From contig NZ_LRUF01000026.1 in the NCBI RefSeq assembly GCF_001550155.1, forward strand, positions 452,463 through 516,462: a stretch of DNA of 64,000 bases. Reading direction: 5' to 3'. This DNA comes from Pseudoalteromonas arabiensis. GTDB taxonomy: Bacteria > Pseudomonadota > Gammaproteobacteria > Enterobacterales > Alteromonadaceae. Each line of letters starts with the position of its first letter. The first letter of the stretch is position 1. The position numbers and the translations under genes are program-made. Shown one piece after another: positions 41,474 through 52,100 of the stretch. The notes under the pieces are model-generated. The model was not told where the DNA came from. It saw only the letters and a list, made by a program, of their open reading frames with translations, and did no database searches.

Positions 41474-41629
41474 TTCAAACTCCTTCTATCTATTGGGTAA
41501 TTTTCGTCGTTAACTAAAGACCTTGGGGTATCTATTTATTTTTAAAGGGGGTAAATCAAACTTTGAATTAAAAAGTGAATTTTGGCATAGTCTAAACTAG
41601 GTACATGGATATTTTAAAAAGGACTCTAA

Positions 41630-43087
41630 GTGAAAACATTTTCAAAAGCCTTAGTATTACTAACGGCCATTTTTAGCTATTCAATCTCGGCAAAGCCCCT
41701 TATTTCACCTTACCCAAATAGTGAACTTGAAAGCTCAATTAATTTAGCAGGCGAGCAAACTAAATTGGTGAGCCAATTTGATATGACCCAAAAAGCAGCA
41801 AATCGCTTTAGTTATACTGAGCATATTGGTGATGTTAGTCATAATTTATATGAAATTAAGAATGTGGCTACCCTTAAAGTGATTGAAAACTATAAAGCAG
41901 CACTCGTAGCAGATGGCTTTAAAATAGCTTACTCATGTGAACTTGAATCATGTGGTACAAGCAGCGATTTTGCTGACACAGTGAGCTATTTCAACCCGTA
42001 TAATTACCACCGTAAACCTTATTATATTTATGCAACGAAAGGTGAAGCCCCTGACTTTGCAGTGACGGTTTTTGCTGGTCGATATCAGAATAAAACCCGT
42101 GTTATGGTTTCTTCCGTGGCAGTAAAAGAGATTGAAACAGGGTTAATTAAAGCGGATGCAGCTGGCTTTGCAAAACAGCAAAATAACAACGTAGCTAAAG
42201 CAGCAAAAGATGATGAAAGAGGCTCTAAAGACCACCCATTATTAAGCCGTTACCCTGGTAGTTATATCGAATCATATGAACAGATTGACTATGAAGAGTT
42301 TTCGTTGCCAGTTGGTGCATTCGATACAAACACTAAACAATTACCTGTTGAAAAAGTGACAGGGGATATTACCCGCATTACCTATGTAATTAGGCAAGTA
42401 TCAACACTTAAAATTTACCACAATTATGTATCTGCATTGATAAAAGAAGGGTTTGAAACGGTGTTTAGTTGTGAGCACCAAACCTGTGGCAAGGACAGAA
42501 AAGCAATACAAGCGCTCGGCGATCATATAGCAATAAAACAGGTGTACAACTATCACCGTCAGCCCCGTTATCAGCTAATGAAAAGTACAGTCGAGAATCA
42601 AACAACGTATGTCGGTTTTTTTGTTGGTAACTACCAAGGTAACACGCGTGTTCAACTTGTTGTTATTCGAACAGAGCCATTACAAGAGGGTCTAGTTAAA
42701 ACCAACCCCGATCAGGTATTAAAACAACTAGAGCAAAAAGGGAAAGCGGCTATTTATGGTATTTTCTTTGATTACGACAAAGCAGATATCAAGCCTGAGT
42801 CAGCGGAATCATTAAAAGTGATTGCTGATGTTTTAAATAAAAATAAACGTTTAAACCTGTACGTGGTTGGCCACACCGATGATAAAGGTAGCCCTGAGTA
42901 TAACTTAACGCTGTCATCCAAACGTGCCAAAGCGGTTGTTAAAGCACTTGTGGCTCAATACGGTATTAAAGAATCGCGTTTAACAGGCTACGGTGTAGGG
43001 CCCTATGCACCTGCCGCAACGAACAAAAACGACTTAGGTCGTCAGCTTAATAGGCGAGTAGAGCTTGTTGAACGATTAACGAATTAA
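41630..43087 (+). CDS. OmpA-family protein with duplicated DUF4892-like domain
   Basis: 485 residues starting at GTG 41630 with AGGA 7 nt upstream. A signal peptide (MKTFSKALVLLTAIFSYSIS) is followed by two related domains, about 23-180 and 200-365. Each has a YP-S-ES start, 'VATLKVIENYKAALVADGFK / VSTLKIYHNYVSALIKEGFE', a CExxxCG site and a FN/YNYHRxPxY stretch. A C-terminal OmpA domain (GIFFDYDKADIKPES, VGHTDDKGSPEYN, LNRRVEL) should bind peptidoglycan. It is probably a periplasmic or outer-membrane envelope protein. Confidence 0.8.
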   Translation: MKTFSKALVLLTAIFSYSISAKPLISPYPNSELESSINLAGEQTKLVSQFDMTQKAANRFSYTEHIGDVSHNLYEIKNVATLKVIENYKAALVADGFKIAYSCELESCGTSSDFADTVSYFNPYNYHRKPYYIYATKGEAPDFAVTVFAGRYQNKTRVMVSSVAVKEIETGLIKADAAGFAKQQNNNVAKAAKDDERGSKDHPLLSRYPGSYIESYEQIDYEEFSLPVGAFDTNTKQLPVEKVTGDITRITYVIRQVSTLKIYHNYVSALIKEGFETVFSCEHQTCGKDRKAIQALGDHIAIKQVYNYHRQPRYQLMKSTVENQTTYVGFFVGNYQGNTRVQLVVIRTEPLQEGLVKTNPDQVLKQLEQKGKAAIYGIFFDYDKADIKPESAESLKVIADVLNKNKRLNLYVVGHTDDKGSPEYNLTLSSKRAKAVVKALVAQYGIKESRLTGYGVGPYAPAATNKNDLGRQLNRRVELVERLTN

Positions 43088-43095
43088 ACATGGTG

Positions 43096-43122
43096 GGGGC
43101 TTGTAAGCCCCTTGTTAAATTT
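43096..43122 (+). terminator. hairpin terminator
   Basis: GGGGCTT/AAGCCCC with a 2-nt loop between the OmpA-family gene and mnmC, followed by a loose T-rich tract. Confidence 0.55.
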
Positions 43123-45148
43123 TATTGCGAATAAGGTCACGCACTATAAAGCGGGCAGGGTGGATCGCTTGGCTCACTCGCTCGCTAAATGGTCTTGGCT
43201 CATCACTCAAGCAGGCAATTAAATGCTCGGCACATAAAGGAGCGCTACAGAGTCCTCTCGCCCCAAACCCTGTGAGTATATGCAGCCCTTGCTGAGGTTT
43301 TTCTAAGGTTAGGTATTGATAGCGTTTACCTAGCCTTAAATTAGCAAATGCGCTGGTATAGTCACTTTGCTCTGCCCATTCACCAGCCATGGGCAGATGA
43401 TCGATAAAGGTACATCTTACCGCGGCTTTTGCTGCGGTTATCTCACCTAAGGAGTTGGCAAACTCGCTGTTTGGGTAAAAGCTAAGTAATTGCTCGCGGT
43501 TTGTTTGGTTGTCTTGCTGTTTTATTTCGCGGCTTTTCGAGTTTTTTTCAAATGTCGCTCCCATGCAGTGATGGCCTTGATACTCAGGTGTAAAATAACC
43601 TTTGTGACAGAGCACGGTCTTTAAGCGCTTTGAGAATGCGCTTGCTTGAACATGTGAAACTTGTCCTCGAACGCCTACAACGGGTAATGCTTGAGTTTGG
43701 CTAAATTGGTCGCTGTGCTCACCTGCACAATTAATCACATCGCTAAATGGGCCAAATGTTTGCTCTTGTGTATGTAAAAGCCAACCTGCGGCGGTTTTTT
43801 CGAGCTGTTTAATATGGCAATTAAAATGACTGCTAATCGTGCTTAGTGAGTTGGCCGCATTAAATAGTGCTGTTACCAGTGCTGGTGGGTTGACCCAGCC
43901 GCCTTTTTCAAAAAATACACCTGAATAGCCTGTGTCAACACCAGCAATTTCATCACCTTCGCAGGCGCTAACATTACGCATTAGTTCAGTTGGCCAGAGC
44001 TCTTTATTGGCAAGGTTTTGATGCTTATCGGCAAGGCCTTGTTTTACTGCATGTTGTAACACACCACACCATTGGTGAGGGTAGTCAAAGCCAGCATCAA
44101 GTAATTGCTGATAAAGGCGCATAGCATATAAAAAACTATGGGCAAACATTTCGCTATGCGGTGAGTTTTTGGCTTGTAGGTGCGGGTAAACAGCGCCCTG
44201 AACATTATGTGAAGCGCCCATGGCAAGTGCTTCATCTTGGCAAAATAATGAGGTACTAATCCCTCTTTTAGCCAGTGAATATAGTACGCTGCTACTGGCT
44301 ATACCGCCGCCAATCACAGCCACATTGTTTAACTTGCTCGTCTGGTGAGAAAAATAAGCAGGAGCAGATTGTTGCTCATTTGGTTTTGCTAATTCGCCAA
44401 TGAGCATTTCACGTTTTTTACCATAGCCCTTCGCTTTGCCTATAGTAAAGCCAGCCTCTATTAAACCTCGTCTTACAAATCCTGCTGCGGTGAAGGTGGC
44501 AAGGGTGGCTTTACTGCGCGAAATAGTGCGCATTTTATTAAATAGGCTCTGTTGCCACATATCGGGGTTTTTACTGGGGGCAAAGCCATCGAGGTACCAA
44601 GCATCAATGATGCCTTCACTTGTATAGCTCATAGCATCAATGCTGTCTTGTACATCGCCAAAGTAGAGATCAAGTACAACACGGCCATTAGCAAACTCGA
44701 GCCTGTGACATCCCGCTAAATTGATAGGGTAGTTTGCAATAAGTTGTTCACTATAAAGGGCTAGTGTAGGCCATGCCTTGAGTGCATCAGCAAGATCATC
44801 ACGTTTAATTGGATATTTTTCAAACGAGATAAAATGTAAGCGTTTAACGGAGTTATTTAGATTAAGGTCGTGTTGATTTTGAACTTCTTGCTCTGCATGC
44901 TGCCTATCAAGGTGAGCAGCAAAATGCTGCCATGTGTTTAAAAAGTTAAGCCCTGTACCAAAGCCCGTTTCGGCAATCACAAAGTGGTTGCGGTCATGAT
45001 TTTGTAATCGTTGCGAGATATTGTTTTGTTGATAAAACACATAATGCGATTCAGCTAAGCCATCGTCATTGGAGAAATAAACATCGCCAAATTCATCGGC
45101 GACGGGTGTACCAAGGTGATTAAAATGAATATTTGCGTTTTTGATCAT
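43115..45148 (-). CDS. mnmC: bifunctional tRNA mnm5s2U34 methyltransferase/oxidase MnmC
   Basis: 677 residues, the full length of the fused enzyme. The N-terminal methyltransferase has FVIAETGFGTGLNFLNTW (SAM site) and IIDAWYLDGFAPSKNPDMW. The C-terminal FAD oxidase begins with VAVIGGGIASSSVLYSLAKRG and ends with LTGFGARGLCSAPLCAEHL. It performs the last two steps of the wobble-uridine modification in glutamate, lysine and related tRNAs. It is divergent from fabB, as in many gammaproteobacteria. Confidence 0.95.
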   Translation of the reverse strand: MIKNANIHFNHLGTPVADEFGDVYFSNDDGLAESHYVFYQQNNISQRLQNHDRNHFVIAETGFGTGLNFLNTWQHFAAHLDRQHAEQEVQNQHDLNLNNSVKRLHFISFEKYPIKRDDLADALKAWPTLALYSEQLIANYPINLAGCHRLEFANGRVVLDLYFGDVQDSIDAMSYTSEGIIDAWYLDGFAPSKNPDMWQQSLFNKMRTISRSKATLATFTAAGFVRRGLIEAGFTIGKAKGYGKKREMLIGELAKPNEQQSAPAYFSHQTSKLNNVAVIGGGIASSSVLYSLAKRGISTSLFCQDEALAMGASHNVQGAVYPHLQAKNSPHSEMFAHSFLYAMRLYQQLLDAGFDYPHQWCGVLQHAVKQGLADKHQNLANKELWPTELMRNVSACEGDEIAGVDTGYSGVFFEKGGWVNPPALVTALFNAANSLSTISSHFNCHIKQLEKTAAGWLLHTQEQTFGPFSDVINCAGEHSDQFSQTQALPVVGVRGQVSHVQASAFSKRLKTVLCHKGYFTPEYQGHHCMGATFEKNSKSREIKQQDNQTNREQLLSFYPNSEFANSLGEITAAKAAVRCTFIDHLPMAGEWAEQSDYTSAFANLRLGKRYQYLTLEKPQQGLHILTGFGARGLCSAPLCAEHLIACLSDEPRPFSERVSQAIHPARFIVRDLIRNKI

Positions 45149-45234
45149 GACTTAACTAAATAACAACGAATTTTTTTCATTATTTTACGTGTTTTCTTTG
45201 AAATAGTCTGGCGTTATTTATAAGCTACACATTC

Positions 45235-45252
45235 AGAGTACATGTGTACGCT
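45235..45252. promoter_or_regulatory. FabR-like operator upstream of fabB
   Basis: AGAGTACA-TG-TGTACGCT, an 18-bp near-perfect dyad, 76 bp before the fabB ATG. It is close to the known gammaproteobacterial FabR site (AGCGTACA-NN-TGTTCGCT). It would link unsaturated fatty acid synthesis to FabR repression. Confidence 0.6.
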
Positions 45253-45327
45253 AGAAAGCTGACCACTTCGAGAGTAATTTCAGCGTAAAATAGAACATAA
45301 TTTAGTATATAGCTAAGGTAATTACCC

Positions 45328-46542
45328 ATGAGAAGAGCCGTTATTACGGGCATCGGTGTTGTATCAAGCATCGGTAACAACAAAGAAGAAGTATTAGAAT
45401 CATTAAAACAGGGTCGCAGTGGTATTGCGTTCAACCAAGAATTTGCTGATTACAACCTACGTAGTAACGTATCTGGCAAAATCGATATTGATGTTAAAGA
45501 ATTTGTTGATCGTAAAGCAATGCGTTTTATGGGCGATGCGGCTGCATATGCCTATATCTCAATGGCACAAGCAATTGCAGATGCTGGCCTTAACGAAGAG
45601 CAAGTTTCGAACGAGCGCACAGGTTTATTAGTGGGTTCAGGTGGTGGTTCATCTAAATGGCAAGTAGAAGCCGCAGACATCCTACGTGAAAAAGGTGTAA
45701 AACGTGTAGGCCCGTACATGGTTCCACGTACAATGGCGAGCACCACCTCGGCGTGTCTGGCAACACCATTTAAAATTAAAGGTGTTAACTATTCAATTAG
45801 CTCTGCATGTGCGACATCTGCACACTGTATTGGTCATGCGGTTGAACAAATTCAACTAGGTAAGCAAGACGTTATTTTTGCAGGTGGCGGTGAAGAACTG
45901 CACTGGACACTGGCAATGGAATTCGATGCAATGGGTGCATTGTCAACGAAATACAACGAAACACCAGAAAAAGCATCGCGTACGTACGATGCAAACCGTG
46001 ATGGCTTTGTTATCTCTGGCGGTGGCGGTATCGTTGTTGTTGAAGAACTTGAACATGCGCTTGCTCGTGGTGCGCACATCTATGCAGAGATCACAGGTTA
46101 TGGTGCAACGTCTGATGGTTACGACATGGTAGCACCATCAGGTGAAGGTGCTGTACGTTGTATGAAGCAAGCGATGCAAGGTATCGAAGGCGGTATTGAT
46201 TATTTAAATACACACGGTACTTCAACACCTGTAGGTGATGTAAAAGAGTTAGGCGCAATCCAAGAAGTATTTGGTGGTAACTCTCCAATGATCAGTGCAA
46301 CCAAAGCAATGACTGGTCACGCATTAGGTGCGGCCGGTGTTCATGAAGCGATTTTCTCACTACTTATGCTTGAAAATAACTTTGTAGCACCTTCAATTAA
46401 TATTGATGAGTTAGATGAACAAGCACAAGGCTTAAACATCGTGACAGAGCGTCAAGATGTAGAATTAAATACTGTTATGTCTAACAGTTTTGGTTTTGGT
46501 GGAACGAACGCCACGCTTGTTATGAGCAAATACAAAGGTTAA
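45328..46542 (+). CDS. fabB: 3-oxoacyl-ACP synthase I
   Basis: 404 residues, typical of KAS I. The catalytic triad is visible: Cys in SISSACATSAHCIGHA, His in LNTHGTSTPVGD and His in TGHALGAAGVHEA; FGFGGTNATLV closes the active site. It elongates acyl-ACPs and is needed for unsaturated fatty acids. The gene stands alone with its own terminator and a FabR-like site upstream. Confidence 0.96.
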   Translation: MRRAVITGIGVVSSIGNNKEEVLESLKQGRSGIAFNQEFADYNLRSNVSGKIDIDVKEFVDRKAMRFMGDAAAYAYISMAQAIADAGLNEEQVSNERTGLLVGSGGGSSKWQVEAADILREKGVKRVGPYMVPRTMASTTSACLATPFKIKGVNYSISSACATSAHCIGHAVEQIQLGKQDVIFAGGGEELHWTLAMEFDAMGALSTKYNETPEKASRTYDANRDGFVISGGGGIVVVEELEHALARGAHIYAEITGYGATSDGYDMVAPSGEGAVRCMKQAMQGIEGGIDYLNTHGTSTPVGDVKELGAIQEVFGGNSPMISATKAMTGHALGAAGVHEAIFSLLMLENNFVAPSINIDELDEQAQGLNIVTERQDVELNTVMSNSFGFGGTNATLVMSKYKG

Positions 46543-46560
46543 TTTTATCTTGTTTGTATG

Positions 46561-46587
46561 AAAGCCGAGCTTTTGCTCGGCTTTTTT
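46561..46587 (+). terminator. fabB terminator
   Basis: AAAGCCGAGC/GCTCGGCTTT with a 4-nt loop and a T run. Confidence 0.85.
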
Positions 46588-46703
46588 GTTTTTAAGCACG
46601 TCAGTTTTTTATAGATAACGGCAAAATCCTCAGAGCTGTTAACTATCCGAAAGCTGATTATTTAGTTACAATAGCGCCACTTTTCTGCTTCTCGGACACA
46701 CAG

Positions 46704-47825
46704 ATGAAAATTCTTGCAGATCAAAATATGCCATTGGTTGAGCAGTACTTTGCTGATTTTGGTGATGTTGAGCGATTTGATGGCCGTAACCTAAAGCCTG
46801 AGCAACTTAAAGGGGTTGATATACTTTTAACGCGTTCTGTTACAAGCGTAGATAAAGCCTTATTAACTCAAGCAGATAAATTAAAATTTGTGGGTACAGC
46901 AACCATAGGTGTTGATCATATTGATACTGAATTACTTGCTGAGCGAAATATTGCCTTTAGCAGTGCACCTGGTTGTAATGCCGTGGCGGTTGCAGAGTAC
47001 GTAGTTAGTAGCCTATATGCTTTAAGCCAAGAAAATGCCAGCTCTTTGCAAGGTAAAACTCTTGGAATTGTAGGTGTTGGCAGCATTGGTAGTTGTTTAC
47101 GCGATAAGCTAAGTCAGTTAGGAATGACACTTCTATTATGTGATCCGCCAAAGCACGAAGCAGGTGAACTCCCCAACCATACTGATTTAGACACTCTATT
47201 AGCTAATGCCGATATTGTTAGTTTTCATGTTCCTTTAGTGAAACACGGCCCACATAAAACGTTGCATATGCTAGATAAAGCACGCCTGAGCGCACTTAAG
47301 CCAGGTATGACCATTATTAATGCAAGCCGTGGCGATGTGATTGATAATCAAGCGTTACTTGACGTGTTTGAGCAAGGTGCAAAATTAGACTGTGTACTTG
47401 ATGTATGGGAAAACGAACCCACTATATTGACCCCTCTGCTTGATCACGTGCGCTTTGCCAGCGTACACATTGCAGGGCATACACAGGAAGGAAAAGCGCG
47501 CGGTACGCAAATGCTTTACCAAAAAGTCTGTGAACTAGAAGGGGTTGCTGCACTTAAATCGTTAGAAGATTTTCTACCAGAACCTATTTGTCATGCCGTC
47601 ACACTAGGCGAAACATTTTGCTTGGATGATATCGGCCGACTGGTGCATTTAATTTATGATGTGCGTCGTGATGATGGTATCTTGCGCAGCAAGCTTAGTA
47701 GTGAGGGCTTTGATAGCTTACGTAAAAATTATCCGCCACGACGTGAGTTTAATACTTTGTCGGTGGCCGCAAACAGTGCGTGTGAAGCTACATTAGCTGC
47801 ACTGGGATTTAGAATTAATGAATAG
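46704..47825 (+). CDS. pdxB: erythronate-4-phosphate dehydrogenase
   Basis: 373 residues. The D-2-hydroxyacid dehydrogenase core is clear: LGIVGVGSIGSCLRDKL (NAD site), INASRGDVIDNQALL (catalytic Arg), CVLDVWENEP (Glu) and VHIAGHTQEGKARGTQ (His). The C-terminal dimerisation part (RREFNTLSV) is specific for PdxB. It catalyses the second step of the DXP-independent pyridoxal phosphate pathway. The next gene is asd, 31 bp downstream. Confidence 0.95.
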   Translation: MKILADQNMPLVEQYFADFGDVERFDGRNLKPEQLKGVDILLTRSVTSVDKALLTQADKLKFVGTATIGVDHIDTELLAERNIAFSSAPGCNAVAVAEYVVSSLYALSQENASSLQGKTLGIVGVGSIGSCLRDKLSQLGMTLLLCDPPKHEAGELPNHTDLDTLLANADIVSFHVPLVKHGPHKTLHMLDKARLSALKPGMTIINASRGDVIDNQALLDVFEQGAKLDCVLDVWENEPTILTPLLDHVRFASVHIAGHTQEGKARGTQMLYQKVCELEGVAALKSLEDFLPEPICHAVTLGETFCLDDIGRLVHLIYDVRRDDGILRSKLSSEGFDSLRKNYPPRREFNTLSVAANSACEATLAALGFRINE

Positions 47826-47856
47826 AGCATTAGCTTTATTCTCATGAGGAAAACAC

Positions 47857-48873
47857 ATGTCGCAAAAATTTAATGTTGCAGTTTTAGGTGCCACAGGTTT
47901 AGTAGGTCGCCAAATTATCGATACGTTAGAAGATCGTAAGTTCCCAGTTGACCAATTATTTTTACTTGCAAGCAGCCGTAGCGCAGGTGAAGAAATTCAA
48001 TTTCGCGGTGAAGCGATTGAAGTACTTGATGTAGAGGGGTTTGACTTTAGCCAAGCACACATTGGTTTATTCTCAGCTGGTGGCAGTGTCTCTGAAAAGT
48101 ATGCACCAATAGCTGCAGAAGCAGGGTGTGTTGTTATCGATAACACATCGCACTTTAGAAACGATTTTGATGTACCCCTTGTTATTCCTGAAGTGAACGC
48201 ATCAAGCTTAGCTGATTTTAGAAACCGTAATATTATTGCCAACCCAAATTGCTCGACCATTCAAATGCTAGTGGCATTGAAACCAATTTATGATGCCTAC
48301 GGTATTGATCGTATCAATGTGTCTACCTACCAAGCCGTGTCAGGTGCAGGTAAAGAAGCGGTTGATGAGCTGGCAAAACAAACAGCAAACTTAATGAATG
48401 CACGCCCTATGGATAATGCTGTTTTTCCTAAACAGATTGCGTTTAACGTTATTCCTCAAATCGATAGTTTTGAAGACAATGGCTACACGCGTGAAGAAAT
48501 GAAAATGGTAAACGAAACACAGAAAATCCTTGGTGATAGCAGTGTTGTTGTTAACCCTACGTGTGTGCGTGTGCCAGTATTTTTTGGCCACAGTGAAGCA
48601 ATTAACATTGAAACGCGTATGCCGGTTGATTTAGAACATGTAAAACAGTTACTACATGATGCCGAGGGGGTTGAGCTTATTGATGATTTAGCCGATTACC
48701 CAACAGCGGTCTCTGATGCAAGCGGCAACGATACTGTTTACGTAGGTCGTCTGCGTGCAGATATTTCTCATCCGCACGGACTAAATATGTGGGTTGTGAG
48801 TGATAACACTCGTAAAGGCGCAGCCACAAATAGTGTGCAAATTGCAGAAGAGCTAATTGCAAACTATCTTTAA
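47857..48873 (+). CDS. asd: aspartate-semialdehyde dehydrogenase
   Basis: 338 residues. NAD(P) motif VAVLGATGLVGRQIIDTL, catalytic Cys in IANPNCSTIQML, YQAVSGAGKEAVDEL, and a C-terminal His region (ISHPHGLNMWVVSDNTRKGA) are all present. It makes aspartate semialdehyde for lysine, threonine, methionine and diaminopimelate. The gene fimV follows, an order known in Pseudoalteromonas and Shewanella. Confidence 0.95.
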   Translation: MSQKFNVAVLGATGLVGRQIIDTLEDRKFPVDQLFLLASSRSAGEEIQFRGEAIEVLDVEGFDFSQAHIGLFSAGGSVSEKYAPIAAEAGCVVIDNTSHFRNDFDVPLVIPEVNASSLADFRNRNIIANPNCSTIQMLVALKPIYDAYGIDRINVSTYQAVSGAGKEAVDELAKQTANLMNARPMDNAVFPKQIAFNVIPQIDSFEDNGYTREEMKMVNETQKILGDSSVVVNPTCVRVPVFFGHSEAINIETRMPVDLEHVKQLLHDAEGVELIDDLADYPTAVSDASGNDTVYVGRLRADISHPHGLNMWVVSDNTRKGAATNSVQIAEELIANYL

Positions 48874-48905
48874 ATCTGATGATTTAGGCTGAATTAAAAA
48901 CGGAG

Positions 48906-48930
48906 AAAGCGGCGAGTTGCCGCTTTTTTT
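48906..48930 (+). terminator. asd terminator
   Basis: AAAGCGGC/GCCGCTTT with a 5-nt loop and seven T residues. The remaining gap to fimV (48931-49195) is AT-rich, without a gene, and must contain the fimV promoter. Confidence 0.85.
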
Positions 48931-49195
48931 GTGAATTCACTGCCAAATTATTGCCGCATACGCCGTAAAAGCGTATAAACTTAACCATAACAATAAAAAT
49001 ATATCTCAGCCGCGATTATTTAAGCTATTTACTATCAATGTGTTGCAATAGATATTGTAGCCCAACTGGTTTATAGTTTGCAGCTGGAATAGAGTTTGCA
49101 AGAAAACATAATTAAGAATTCAATTCTGCAAGAATTACTCAATGTTTAAGCAACGACAGTTGCTGCGTTAACATTTAAAACACGAAAGGATCAGC

Positions 49196-52100
49196 ATGCG
49201 CGGTTTAGCTACACTCTTTTTATTAGCGTCTGCATTGGTGATAACACCAACTTACTCTAATGAAGGCACCACTCTTAAAGGCCCCAAAGGTGTCGATTAT
49301 GGTGCGCAGGGGCGCTCAATTGGTCCAATTAAGCCGACCGATACTTTATGGCGTATTGCGGCTAAAGTTCGCCCTGATAACTCAGTGAGTATCTATCAAG
49401 TCATGCAGGCTCTGTATGAGAAAAATCCATCATCGTTTCTTGATCAAAACCTTAATCACATGCGTGATGGCGCCTATCTTAAAATCCCTACAATTGCGGA
49501 AATGCGAGCTGTTAACGCAACGCTTGCAAAAGCACGTTCTGAGCAAGACGATGAATTATGGGAAAGAAAGAAAAATGGCACGTTAACGACAGCACAAATT
49601 AATGAATCTCAAAAGAAAGTAACGCAAGCCCGTAAAGTTGATGTTGATGAAGCTAAACAAGAGTTAAAGCAAGAAATTAACACCATTAAAGCTGAGCAGG
49701 GTACGCAACTGGTTGAGTTGCAAAAGCAATTTAAGTCCTCTGTAGAAAATGTTGAAGAGATTTTAGAAGAGAACAATAAGTTAAAAAACCAACTTACGGG
49801 TATTTCTAAAGAGCTTGAAACTGTTCGTAATCAGCTGGGCCAAGATAGCGAAATTCAAAAGCAACTTAAAGAGCTGATTGATAAGCAAAACGAAATAATT
49901 GAGCAGCAAAGAGCAAAAAAGATTGAACAGGACAGTGGGATTAACTTTTCGTCTCTTTTGAGCAACCCATTTGTTCTGGGCGCATTAATGTTTATTCCTG
50001 CATTACTGGTTATTGGCGGCGTGATTATGTTTTTGAAAAAACGCAACCGCAGTGAACCAGAGTCGACAGATGACGATGAGTTTTTGCCGCAGAGCCCAAG
50101 CTTCTCTTCCGAAGAAGAGCTAGATCCTATAATTGACTCTGATCCGCTTGTACCTGAGCCTGAGCAAGATAGCGATGATCTCAGTGTTCGTCTAGATGAT
50201 GACGATTTAGAGCAAGATATGCTGCCTGATGATGACATTATTTTTGATGACAGCATAGATGATGCCTTTGATGAAGACGATGATAATGTTTTAAATCAAG
50301 ACGAGCTTGAAGGACTCTTGAGTGACGATATTGTCTTTAATGATGATACGCCAGAACAAGCGATTGAAGATGATGAACTTGATTCATTCTTACAGCAAGA
50401 CTTTGACCAATCTGATGATGACGGCTTAGGCGATGAAATTGATCTCGATAGCGAAGCATCAGGTGCAGACACATCTGGTGATATTTTAAGCGCCGATGAT
50501 ATTGATAATTTATTTGAAAACGATGACAGCCTTGATGATTCGCTTGAATCAAGCTCTTCAAATGATGAAATGGCCGCCTTAAGTGAAGAACTTGCCGAAG
50601 AAGACTTTGATATCGATAGCTTGATTGATGAGCAACAAGACGCAGCAGATGATACACAAGCAAGTATTGATAACGATGATATTGATGATCTACTCGACGA
50701 ACCTTCAACTGAGCCTGATGCGGAACTGATCGATGAAGACGATTTCGATATAGATAGTTTAATCGATGAAGCACAAACAGACGACTCTGAACCAGCACCT
50801 GTTGAAGAAGGTGATCTTGTTGATGTAGATGAAGCAGAGGATGCCTTTGACCTAGATGATATTGACTCACTTATCGACGAAGCCGCAGAAGAGCAAAACG
50901 ATGAACAAGCTCCAGTTGAACCAGACGCTGATGCACTCGTTGATGAAGATGAAATAGAGGACGACTTTGACCTAGATGACATTGACTCACTTATCGACGA
51001 AGCCGCACAAGATCAAAACGATGAACAAGCTCCAGTTGAGCCAGACGCTGCTGCACTCGTTGATGAAGATGAGATTGATGATGCACTCGATGTCGATGAT
51101 ATCGACTCTCTTATCGACGAAGCCGCAGAAGAGCAAAACGATAAACAAGCTCCAGTTGAACCAGACGCGGATGCACTCGTTGATGAAGATGATATTGAGG
51201 AAGGCTTTGATTTAGATGATATTGACTCACTTATCGACGAAGCCGCAGAAGAGCAAAACGATGAACAAGCTCCAGTTGAACCAGACGCTGATTCACTCGT
51301 TGATGAAGATGACATTGATTTAGATGATATTGACTCACTCACCGCTGAAGCTACAGAAGAGCAAGCGGATGAGCCAGCACACGTGGAGCCAGATGCGGAT
51401 GCACTTGTTGATGAAGACGAGATTGATGATGCACTCGATGTCGATGATATTGACTCACTCATCGATGAAACCGCACAAGAGCAAGCGGATGAGCCAGCAC
51501 ACGTTGAGCTAGATGCGGATGCACTTGTTGATGAAGACGAGATTGATGATGCACTCGATGTCGATGATATTGACTCACTTATCGATGAAGCCGCAGAAGA
51601 GCAAGCAGATGAGCCTGCATACGTTGAGCCAGACGCGGATGCACTTGTTGATGAAGACGAGATTGATGACGCACTTGATGTCGATGATATTGACTCACTC
51701 ACCGATGAAGCCGCAGAAGAGCAAGCGGATGAGCCAGATGCGGATGCACTTGTTGATGAAGACGAGCTTGATGTCGATGACATTGACTCACTTATCGATG
51801 AAGCCGCAGAAGAGCAAGCGGATGAGCCAGATGCGGATACATTTGTTGATGAAGACGACATTGATGATGCACTCGATGTTGAAGATATTGACTCACTTAT
51901 CGACGAAGCCGCAGAAGAGCAAGCGGATGAGCCAGCACACGTTGAGCCGGATGCGGATGCACTTGTTGATGAAGACGACATTGATGATGTACTCGATGTC
52001 GATGATATTGACTCGCTTACCGATGAGGATGAATTAGATGATTCACTCAATGGTGATGACGAATTAGCACTTGATGATATTGATGAGCTAATACAAGAGG

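Noticed and set aside
50830..52040. Regular repeats that might suggest a CRISPR array
   Set aside because: The units are in-frame coding repeats of fimV with no unique spacers and no cas genes nearby.
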